Source: an uncultured Acetatifactor sp. (lineage in GTDB: Bacteria > Bacillota > Clostridia > Lachnospirales > Lachnospiraceae). From it: DNA of 8,238 nt. Below, piece after piece: positions 1-5,440 of this stretch. Positions within the stretch are counted from its first letter, which is position 1, and each line of letters starts with the position of its first letter. A model generated the notes under the pieces. It saw only the letters and a list, made by a program, of their open reading frames with translations. It ran no database searches and was not told the origin of the DNA. A program made the translations under genes and the position numbers. Where the stretch lies: assembly GCA_947626405.1 (NCBI GenBank), contig CANQSE010000080.1, positions 1-8,238 on the forward strand, written 5' to 3'.

Positions 1-10
1 TGCGGCGCAC

Positions 11-1531
11 TCACGGCAAGTCCGCTTTTTTAAGCTGGATCGCCATATATGGTCTTCCCGGCAGCTTCACAGAAAATCTGCCGCAGACGATACCCCTGTC
101 CTCAACTGTCATGTTCCAGGTGTCAATCACCTTCAGCCTGTACTCGGTGACATCGTCAATGTGGTACTGCTTCAGAGCAGGCTGCATAAAACTGTAATAT
201 ATCAGATAATAATCAGATACAGACGGCGCAAGGCTCATCTGCGGCACCGCGCACACCTCCGACCAGAACCTGTCGCACGGCATAAGCCCTCCGCCCGGCG
301 TCTCTTTCCATATGTCCATCAGAAATCTGAACCTCTTATGGCTCTCCCCGTGGAGCTTTCCGCCGTGTGACCACCAGAGCACCCCGTCATCGCTTAGAAA
401 AGTTTCCCCGTGCCCGGGATATCCCCCTCTGCACACAGCCTCCCAGAAACGCCGTACCATCTCCTGACCGCTCAGATTTCCCCATCCGTGGGGAATATTG
501 CCCTCGTAAGCTATTTCATCAAGCACAACGGGCTTTCTGTAACGCTCACGCCATTCGTTGACGTTCTCCGCCGTTTTATACAGATCCTGGCGCTGTATAC
601 TGCAATGTGTCACCCACGGTCTGCTGTAATCATAAAAAGAAATACAGTTATGAATAGACCTGAGATGGCTGTATGGATCGTGGCGGCAGATCAAATCCGC
701 ATATCTCTCCCAGTCGGCCATCGTCTTATCATGGAGCAGATCATACTCGTTTGCCAGCGACCACCAGACGTTTCTAAAAGCGCAAAACCGCGCCAGAACA
801 TATTTCCAGTACAGGTCGTCCTGCTCCTTTGTCATACAGGAAAATCCCCATCTGTCATACGGGTGCATCACAATCAGATCAGCCTGAATCCCAAGCCTGC
901 AAAGCTGCGAGACGCAATATTCCAAATGGCGGAAATGCTCAGGACAAAATCTTGTAAAATCCCACCGGTTCCCCTTGCTCTTATTGCCGTATTGCAGAAA
1001 ATTCTCCGGCGTCAGCACGGAGGAATCCATAGGCTCTCCCTCATAGGGATAGGACCTTGGTTCGCTGAGATTATAGTCATAATGTTTGGGGAAAATACAG
1101 AACCTTACCTTGTTAAACGCGCTTTCCTTCAGTGAGTCCAGCGTTTCCTGTATACGCTCGTCGGACTGCATGGCCCAAGCATAACAGGTTGTTCCAAGGC
1201 AGTAATACGGCGTTCCGTCCTCGTAGGCAAAATGAAAGGTGTCAGCCACTCTGACCGGACCGTGATTTCCCTCCGATGCAGGTACGGACAAAAATTTCCC
1301 CTGAATCGGTTCCTCCAGGAAATCGGCATAAAGCGTATAATCGTATTCCCCTTCAAAGGACGGCATAAACCTGAATACATACTCGCCGTCCCCGTCATAA
1401 AACCCGTCGGCTTCAACCTTTTCCCACCGACAGCTAAAAACTCCCCTCAGAGTGTGTCCGGTGAACGGGTTCCCATCCTCCGGCCCTTTTATCCGAGTTT
1501 CAAACACGCCCCATCTTTCGACAGGTTCCAT
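11..1531 (-). CDS. Glycoside hydrolase-like protein (DUF5060 / DUF4038 / DUF5605 architecture)
   Basis: Predicted cytosolic carbohydrate-active enzyme of 506 residues; the substrate is unknown. Residues 1-85 look like the beta-sandwich DUF5060 domain (WGVFE start, FxGxYxY near 60-65). Residues 95-410 look like a DUF4038-type TIM barrel. The last ~75 residues resemble DUF5605, with a YYLIYY stretch and an IDTWNMT motif. Two acidic residues fit a retaining clan GH-A hydrolase: E262 in SLANEYD (the NE of strand 4, proposed acid/base) and E339 in VVLDEIAYEG (proposed nucleophile). No signal peptide or membrane segment is present, so it should act on imported oligosaccharides. The start at 1531 is preferred because GGAGGAGG lies just upstream; an in-frame ATG at 1555 has no such site. 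It lies 26 nt after the TrpB2 gene, so it is probably the third gene of that transcript. DUF4038 relatives include GH140 apiosidases, but apiose specificity is not claimed. Family assignment rests on recalled motifs. Confidence 0.85.
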   Translation of the reverse strand: MEPVERWGVFETRIKGPEDGNPFTGHTLRGVFSCRWEKVEADGFYDGDGEYVFRFMPSFEGEYDYTLYADFLEEPIQGKFLSVPASEGNHGPVRVADTFHFAYEDGTPYYCLGTTCYAWAMQSDERIQETLDSLKESAFNKVRFCIFPKHYDYNLSEPRSYPYEGEPMDSSVLTPENFLQYGNKSKGNRWDFTRFCPEHFRHLEYCVSQLCRLGIQADLIVMHPYDRWGFSCMTKEQDDLYWKYVLARFCAFRNVWWSLANEYDLLHDKTMADWERYADLICRHDPYSHLRSIHNCISFYDYSRPWVTHCSIQRQDLYKTAENVNEWRERYRKPVVLDEIAYEGNIPHGWGNLSGQEMVRRFWEAVCRGGYPGHGETFLSDDGVLWWSHGGKLHGESHKRFRFLMDIWKETPGGGLMPCDRFWSEVCAVPQMSLAPSVSDYYLIYYSFMQPALKQYHIDDVTEYRLKVIDTWNMTVEDRGIVCGRFSVKLPGRPYMAIQLKKADLP

Positions 1532-1535
1532 AGGC

Positions 1536-1543
1536 CCTCCTCC
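1536..1543 (-). promoter_or_regulatory. Ribosome binding site that decides the hydrolase start
   Basis: GGAGGAGG on the minus strand, with its first GGAGG 7 nt and its end 4 nt before the ATG at 1531. It lies inside the longer reading frame that begins at 1555, which makes the downstream ATG the likely start. Confidence 0.8.
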
Positions 1544-1557
1544 ACGTGTGAACACGC

Positions 1558-2946
1558 TCAGATCTCATTTCCCGGAAACCGCGGCACTCCGGCTAATCCC
1601 CTCGCCAGATCCTCGTCCGTTGGAATATAATCGGTCATTTCTCCGTTGTTATATTTTTCATAGGCGGCCAGATCAAAGTACCCTGTACCTGTAAGTCCAA
1701 ACAGGATGGTTTTCTCCTCTCCCGTCTCCCTGCACTTAACCGCCTCGTCCATCGCCGCCTTGATAGCATGCGAGCTTTCAGGCGCGGGCAGAATACCCTC
1801 CACTCTTGCAAACTCCTCCGCGGCACGGAAAACCGCGGTCTGTTCTACGCTTACGGCTTCCATATAGCCGTCGTGGTAAAGCTGGGAGAGCACGGAACTC
1901 ATGCCGTGGTATCTCAGCCCGCCTGCGTGGTTCGGCGCCGGTATAAAGCCCGAGCCCAGGGTATACATTTTTGCCAGCGGACATACCTTCCCAGTATCAC
2001 AGAAATCATAGACAAATTTACCTCTTGTAAGGCTTGGACATGATACTGGCTCCACCGCGATAAAACGATAATCGGCCTCGCCTCGCAGCTTTTCTCCCAT
2101 GAAAGGCGCAATCAGTCCTCCAAGGTTTGAACCTCCTCCGGCGCAGCCGATGATAATATCAGGCTTAATACCATACTTATCCATGGCTGTCTTTGTCTCA
2201 AGACCTATCACGGACTGGTGCAGCAAAACCTGTGACAATACGCTTCCCAGCACATAGCGGTAACCCTCTTTGGTGACTGCGGCCTCCACCGCCTCGGAAA
2301 TCGCGCAGCCCAGGCTGCCCGTTGTGCCCGGAAACTCCTCAAGGATCTTTCGTCCCACCTGTGTAGTAGCCGAGGGAGAGGGCGTAACATTTGCACCGTA
2401 GGTCCTCATCACCTCTCTGCGGAACGGTTTCTGCTCATATGAGCATTTAACCATATAAACCTGGCAGTCTATTCCAAAATAGGCGCACGCCATAGACAGC
2501 GCCGTTCCCCACTGACCGGCCCCCGTCTCGGTTGTAACGCCCTTTAACCCCTGCTTCTTAGCGTAGTATGCCTGAGCGATTGCGGAGTTTAACTTGTGGC
2601 TGCCGCTTGTGTTGTTGCCCTCAAATTTATAATATATCTTTGCGGGGGTCTTAAGCTTCTCCTCAAGGCAGTACGCCCTGACGAGAGGCGACGGCCTGTA
2701 CATGCGGTAGAAATTCCGTATTTCCTCCGGAATCTCAAAATACGCCGTTGTGTCGTCCAGCTCCTGGCGGCTTAACTCATCACAGAAAATTCCCCGCAGT
2801 TCATCGAAGGTAACAGGCTTAAGCGTCCCCGGATTGAGAATCGGAGCCGGCTTGTTTTTCATATCCGCCCTCAGATTGTACCAGCTTACGGGCATCTCGC
2901 TTTCTTCAAGATAAATCTTGTAGGGAATATTCTTTGTTTCGCTCAT
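1558..2946 (-). CDS. trpB2: TrpB2-type tryptophan synthase beta-like PLP enzyme
   Basis: PLP-dependent enzyme of 462 residues that belongs with the second class of tryptophan synthase beta chains (TrpB2, TIGR01415-like). The long N-terminal extension with SWYNLRADM near 21-29 and the NxTGSHK-type active site mark this class. K118 in SGSHKLN should bind PLP, E140 in ETGAGQWG matches the catalytic glutamate of TrpB, GCAGGGSN at 267-274 should hold the cofactor phosphate, and PESSHA lies at 389-394. The family can condense indole with serine to tryptophan, and some members deaminate serine. No trpA or other trp gene is nearby, so indole salvage or a serine-directed role is as plausible as de novo tryptophan synthesis. 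The start has AAGGA 8 nt upstream. It begins 30 nt after mecA ends, and 26 nt separate it from the following hydrolase gene. Confidence 0.93.
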   Translation of the reverse strand: MSETKNIPYKIYLEESEMPVSWYNLRADMKNKPAPILNPGTLKPVTFDELRGIFCDELSRQELDDTTAYFEIPEEIRNFYRMYRPSPLVRAYCLEEKLKTPAKIYYKFEGNNTSGSHKLNSAIAQAYYAKKQGLKGVTTETGAGQWGTALSMACAYFGIDCQVYMVKCSYEQKPFRREVMRTYGANVTPSPSATTQVGRKILEEFPGTTGSLGCAISEAVEAAVTKEGYRYVLGSVLSQVLLHQSVIGLETKTAMDKYGIKPDIIIGCAGGGSNLGGLIAPFMGEKLRGEADYRFIAVEPVSCPSLTRGKFVYDFCDTGKVCPLAKMYTLGSGFIPAPNHAGGLRYHGMSSVLSQLYHDGYMEAVSVEQTAVFRAAEEFARVEGILPAPESSHAIKAAMDEAVKCRETGEEKTILFGLTGTGYFDLAAYEKYNNGEMTDYIPTDEDLARGLAGVPRFPGNEI

Positions 2947-2976
2947 CTCTCAGATCCTTTCTGATAAAAAAATTTC

Positions 2977-3672
2977 TTAACCTCTAAGCTTTCTGATAGC
3001 TTTTGCCTGAATCAGGCACCTGCCGTGTTCCTCAAGTCTAAGAAGCAGGTTTTCCTCAGCGCCGTAAAGACTCCCGAACTCCATAGCCTGAATACAGGCG
3101 CGGCTATAGCGCTCGTAGGCGGCATGACCCTTCCCAAGACAGAGAAAATATGTATCCTCCATCTCATACAGGGCGCTGTCCACTCTGAGGTTAGCCGGCA
3201 GTACGCGGGCGAAATTCATCACATCCCTTATCGCCGAAAATGCAAAAATTGCAAACTCGGGCTTGCGCACAGGCACGGAGGGTACGTTTTCAGCCTGCTC
3301 CGCCGGTGCGGAAGGAGCGCCGCTTTGACTCTCCTGACCGGCTTTTCCCGCCATCCCGACTTTTTCCTTTGCCCTTAAAAGAACCTTCTTCATCTCCCTC
3401 AGACACTCTATCAGGGGCTCACTTTCAGGCTCGCGCTCCGAAAAAGTCAGGACAAGGCCCTGCTCCGGCAGCATCATAATCTGAAGGTCAAACGAGTACC
3501 TTGGAGGTTTATATCCGACCGTTTCCTCAGCCTGGACAATAATCTCCTGAACTACCTCCCTTGCCTTTTCGCTGCGCAGCACAAAGTCCTTATAATCAAT
3601 GTCATATTCATCCAGCTCCTCATTTGAGAGAAAACACTTAACCGTCTTGTCATCCACGCGCTCTATTCTCAT
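2977..3672 (-). CDS. mecA: Adaptor protein MecA (ClpC adaptor)
   Basis: MecA-family adaptor of 231 residues. In Bacillus MecA recruits substrates such as ComK to the ClpC-ClpP protease and activates ClpC; the target in this organism is unknown. The N-terminal substrate-binding domain (about 1-95) opens with MRIERVDDKTVKCFLSNEEL, very close to the family consensus. A flexible Ala/Pro/Glu/Ser-rich linker spans about 101-140. The C-terminal domain (about 139-231) has the family pattern of a phenylalanine-rich strand (FAIFAF), a helix (VMNFARVLP) and SALYEMEDTYFLCL, and should bind ClpC. The ATG at 3672 is chosen because the family begins at MRIER and GGGAG lies 5 nt upstream; GTG at 3702 and ATG at 3684 are in frame but lack a well-placed site. 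It is the first gene of the mecA-trpB2-hydrolase run and is divergent from niaR. Confidence 0.92.
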   Translation of the reverse strand: MRIERVDDKTVKCFLSNEELDEYDIDYKDFVLRSEKAREVVQEIIVQAEETVGYKPPRYSFDLQIMMLPEQGLVLTFSEREPESEPLIECLREMKKVLLRAKEKVGMAGKAGQESQSGAPSAPAEQAENVPSVPVRKPEFAIFAFSAIRDVMNFARVLPANLRVDSALYEMEDTYFLCLGKGHAAYERYSRACIQAMEFGSLYGAEENLLLRLEEHGRCLIQAKAIRKLRG

Positions 3673-3677
3673 ACATA

Positions 3678-3682
3678 CTCCC
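3678..3682 (-). promoter_or_regulatory. Ribosome binding site that decides the mecA start
   Basis: GGGAG on the minus strand, 5 nt before the ATG at 3672. An AGGCGG directly abuts the alternative ATG at 3684, too close to serve it. Confidence 0.6.
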
Positions 3683-3718
3683 ATCCGCCTGCCAAACGGC
3701 ACTCACAATCAAACATCC

Positions 3719-3746
3719 GTTACAAATATGTACGTTGGGTTACAAA
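3719..3746 (-). repeat. Direct repeat TTTGTAAC x2 in the mecA leader
   Basis: Read on the minus strand, the 8-mer TTTGTAAC occurs at 3746-3739 and again at 3726-3719, exactly 20 bp apart, about two helical turns. Both copies fall downstream of the predicted transcription start, inside the untranslated leader of mecA. They may be a regulator site or chance; the role is unknown. Confidence 0.4.
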
Positions 3747-3764
3747 CCGCCATATAACTATGTC

Positions 3765-3779
3765 TATCATAGCATGATA
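3765..3779. promoter_or_regulatory. Perfect palindrome covering the mecA -10 (candidate operator)
   Basis: TATCAT-AGC-ATGATA has two perfect 6-bp arms around a 3-bp centre. It covers the -10 hexamer and the extended -10 TG of the mecA promoter. A second, weaker dyad (CTATG-tctat-CATAG, 3758-3772) overlaps it. A protein bound here would block mecA transcription. NiaR, encoded next door, is one candidate binder, but I cannot match the site to a NiaR motif from memory. Confidence 0.35.
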
Positions 3780-3794
3780 TGAAAATTTTTTCAA
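3766..3794 (-). promoter_or_regulatory. Predicted sigma-A promoter for the mecA-trpB2-hydrolase transcript
   Basis: On the minus strand the -35 is TTGAAA (3794-3789), the spacer is exactly 17 bp, and the -10 is TATGAT (3771-3766) with an extended -10 TG one base before it. Each box differs from consensus at one position. Transcription would start near 3759, giving a leader of about 86 nt ahead of mecA. This is the best promoter match that I found in the window. Confidence 0.7.
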
Positions 3795-3903
3795 TTATAT
3801 ATGTTTTCCAGTTTTATATTATATTTCCTTCATTCATAAAATCACAGTGAATTGGAAAGCATATTATTTGAACGCTGCATGAAGACAGCAGAAAAGAGGG
3901 AAT

Positions 3904-4428
3904 ATGAATTTAGACGGAAATGCCCGCAGAACGGCGATTATTGTATATCTTGAAAGGCAGTCGGGTCCTGTCAGCGGTGCGGAGCTGGCCCGCCAGTTCG
4001 GCGTAAGCCGCCAGGCCATCGTAAAAGACATTGCGCTGCTGCGCACGTCCAATCGCAATATTTTGTCTACAAACAAGGGATATGTCCTTTTTCATCCGCA
4101 GAAAAAACAGAGCGGCCACACCGCGGTCATAACGGTAGATCACACGGCGGAGCAGGCACTTGACGAAATGCTTGCAATTGTGGAATACGGTGGATCAATG
4201 CTTGACGTTTTTATCGATCACGACCTGTACGGACAGGTCAGGGCGAATCTCATGATTAACGACGCTGACGACGCTGCGGAATTTTGCAGCAGATTGTCCA
4301 AAAGCAGCTCCACGCATCTTAGGGAGCTCACGGAAGGCAGCCATTACCATACGATATCGGCGCCCTCCGAAAAAATTTTGGATCTGATACGAAACGAGCT
4401 TCAGGAAAAAGGCATCCTTGCGGAATGA
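3904..4428 (+). CDS. niaR: Niacin-responsive transcriptional repressor NiaR (HTH + 3H domain)
   Basis: DNA-binding repressor of 174 residues. NiaR proteins bind nicotinic acid and shut off NAD synthesis and niacin uptake genes. An N-terminal winged helix-turn-helix (about 8-62, core GAELARQFGVSRQAIVKDIALLR) is followed by the 3H domain. The proposed metal ligands are all present: H80 and E88 in the segment VDHTAEQALDE, and H147 and H149 in EGSHYH; IDHDLYG around H106 is the other conserved histidine block. From memory, the Thermotoga homologue TM1602 uses the equivalent His79, Glu87, His146 and His148. The length matches the family. GAGGG ends 3 nt before the ATG, a slightly tight spacing. 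It stands alone: mecA diverges upstream and aguB converges downstream after 41 nt. No NAD gene (nadABC, niacin transporter) is next to it, so its targets lie elsewhere or include its own or the mecA promoter. Confidence 0.93.
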   Translation: MNLDGNARRTAIIVYLERQSGPVSGAELARQFGVSRQAIVKDIALLRTSNRNILSTNKGYVLFHPQKKQSGHTAVITVDHTAEQALDEMLAIVEYGGSMLDVFIDHDLYGQVRANLMINDADDAAEFCSRLSKSSSTHLRELTEGSHYHTISAPSEKILDLIRNELQEKGILAE

Positions 4429-4448
4429 CGGTGTTTTATTGTTGTGGC

Positions 4449-4468
4449 GGAATAAGCTTTCTACTTCC
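4449..4468. terminator. Possible weak bidirectional terminator between niaR and aguB
   Basis: The 41-nt gap between the two convergent genes holds GGAA-ta-AG / CT-ac-TTCC around a CTTT loop, an imperfect stem, followed on the plus strand by CCTATTTT. The stem is weak and the T-tract is poor. It is called mainly because a terminator is expected here. Confidence 0.25.
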
Positions 4469-4469
4469 C

Positions 4470-5345
4470 CTATTTTACGATTTCACCGTACATAGCGGGA
4501 CGTCTGTCGCGAAACAGCCCCCATTCAAGGCGAAGCTTCTCAATCTCGTGTAAATCAAATGTATGGAGAATCATCTTTTCTTCAGTCCTGCCCGCATCCT
4601 CCAGTATTTCTCCCGTCTCGTCCGTTATAAATGACGAGCCGTAAAATGTCAGTGAAGACGTCTGCATGTTGTTGGCTTCGCAGGGCTTTACGCTCTCCTC
4701 GCCGATACGGTTTGCGGCGGCCACAGGTATTATGTTTGCGGCGGCATGACCCTGCATACAGCGTCGCCAGTGCGGCATACTGTCACATCCGATTATGGGC
4801 TCTGAGCCGATTGCCGTCGGATAGAGAAGAAGCTGAGCGCCCATAAGCGCCATGCACCTTGCGGCCTCCGGAAACCATTGATCCCAGCAGATGCCTACTC
4901 CGATTTTTCCGTAAGCGGTATTCCACACGCGAAAACCCGTATCCCCAGGGGTAAAGTAAAATTTTTCCTGATAAAAATGATCGTCCGGAATATGAGTCTT
5001 GCGGTACACTCCCAAAATTTTTCCGTCCGCGTCAATCATTGCCACGGAATTATACGTCGTATTTTTATCCCTCTCATAAAAGCTTACAGGCAATACAACT
5101 TTCAGATCGGCCGCCAGTCTGCAAAAGTGCCGCACCGCGGGATCCTCCTCAGGAGACATTGCCATACCGTAGGAAGCATAGTTTTTCTCCTGACAGAAAT
5201 ACCATGCTTCAAAGAGCTCCGGCAGCAAAATAACGTTTGCCCCCAGTCCTGCGGCCTGCCTGACAAGGCTGTCCGCAGCCGCAATATTTTCTTCCGTCGG
5301 GCGGTTACAGTACATTTGAACCGCCGCCACAGTCACTTTTTTCAT
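4470..5345 (-). CDS. aguB: N-carbamoylputrescine amidase
   Basis: Nitrilase-superfamily amidase of 291 residues that hydrolyses N-carbamoylputrescine to putrescine, ammonia and CO2, the last step of the agmatine route. The Glu-Lys-Cys triad is visible: E43 in LLPELFE, K116 in YRKTHIPDD, and C153 in GICWDQWFPEAAR. The KTHIPDD and CWDQWFPE motifs, the FYQEKFYF stretch and the full length fit AguB rather than a generic nitrilase. The start at 5345 is preferred because AGGGG lies 7 nt upstream and the family begins at MKKVTVAAVQM; the longer frame from 5372 runs into a hairpin. It is last in the polyamine run, 95 nt after aguA, a wider gap than elsewhere in the operon, with two stem-loops in the spacer. 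Pairing with aguA points to putrescine synthesis rather than the carbamoyltransferase-based agmatine catabolic route. Confidence 0.95.
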   Translation of the reverse strand: MKKVTVAAVQMYCNRPTEENIAAADSLVRQAAGLGANVILLPELFEAWYFCQEKNYASYGMAMSPEEDPAVRHFCRLAADLKVVLPVSFYERDKNTTYNSVAMIDADGKILGVYRKTHIPDDHFYQEKFYFTPGDTGFRVWNTAYGKIGVGICWDQWFPEAARCMALMGAQLLLYPTAIGSEPIIGCDSMPHWRRCMQGHAAANIIPVAAANRIGEESVKPCEANNMQTSSLTFYGSSFITDETGEILEDAGRTEEKMILHTFDLHEIEKLRLEWGLFRDRRPAMYGEIVK

Positions 5346-5352
5346 TATTATA

Positions 5353-5357
5353 CCCCT
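5353..5357 (-). promoter_or_regulatory. Ribosome binding site that decides the aguB start
   Basis: AGGGG on the minus strand, 7 nt before the ATG at 5345. It is separated by one base from the base of the stem-loop at 5359-5374, so folding of that stem could affect ribosome access. Confidence 0.7.
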
Positions 5358-5358
5358 G

Positions 5359-5374
5359 GCGTGCTTCAGCACGC
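5359..5374 (-). promoter_or_regulatory. Stem-loop next to the aguB ribosome binding site
   Basis: GCGTGC-TGAA-GCACGC is a perfect 6-bp GC-rich stem with a tetraloop. No T-tract follows, so it is not a classical terminator. It could act as an mRNA stability element or tune translation of aguB. Confidence 0.5.
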
Positions 5375-5389
5375 ATACAAATCAGAATT

Positions 5390-5405
5390 TGAAAGCTTAC
5401 TTTCA
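5390..5405 (-). promoter_or_regulatory. Second stem-loop in the aguA-aguB spacer
   Basis: TGAAAG-TAAG-CTTTCA is a perfect 6-bp stem with a 4-nt loop, AT-rich and so weaker than its neighbour. It lies between aguA and the stem-loop at 5359-5374. No T-tract follows. The function is unknown. Confidence 0.35.
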
Positions 5406-5440
5406 GACTTATACCCCTTTACCAACCAGAATCAGCCTCT

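Larger units (their letters stand above)
3673..3903. other. Divergent control region between mecA and niaR
   Basis: AT-rich 231-nt region without a gene. It holds the mecA promoter, the palindrome over its -10, the TTTGTAAC repeat, a TGAAAA-TT-TTTTCA dyad at 3780-3793 that overlaps the mecA -35, and a small perfect dyad TCACAGTGA at 3842-3850, 54 nt before the niaR start. No clear -35/-10 pair was found for niaR, although the TATATTATATTT stretch at 3815-3826 could supply a -10. No riboswitch fold was recognised. Confidence 0.6.
5348..5418 (-). repeat. Direct repeat AGGGGTATAA x2 in the aguA-aguB spacer
   Basis: The 10-mer AGGGGTATAA occurs at 5418-5409 and at 5357-5348 on the minus strand. 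The second copy contains the aguB ribosome binding site; the first is followed by no start codon. The two stem-loops lie between the copies. It may reflect a local duplication or a decoy ribosome site. Confidence 0.4.

Noticed and set aside
410..1135. 241-codon open frame on the plus strand
   Set aside because: It lies wholly antisense to the hydrolase gene, its translation has no family character, and the minus-strand protein has clear domain motifs.
3673..3703. Longer MecA form starting at GTG 3702 or ATG 3684
   Set aside because: The extra residues are not part of the family, and neither start has a well-placed ribosome site, whereas ATG 3672 has both support lines.
3842..3850. TCACAGTGA dyad upstream of niaR as a NiaR operator
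   Set aside because: The arms are only 4 bp, and I cannot match it to a NiaR motif. It is mentioned in the control-region entry but not called as a site.
5346..5372. Longer aguB form starting at 5372
   Set aside because: The added residues would be encoded by the GC-rich stem-loop and the ribosome site itself; the family begins at 5345.
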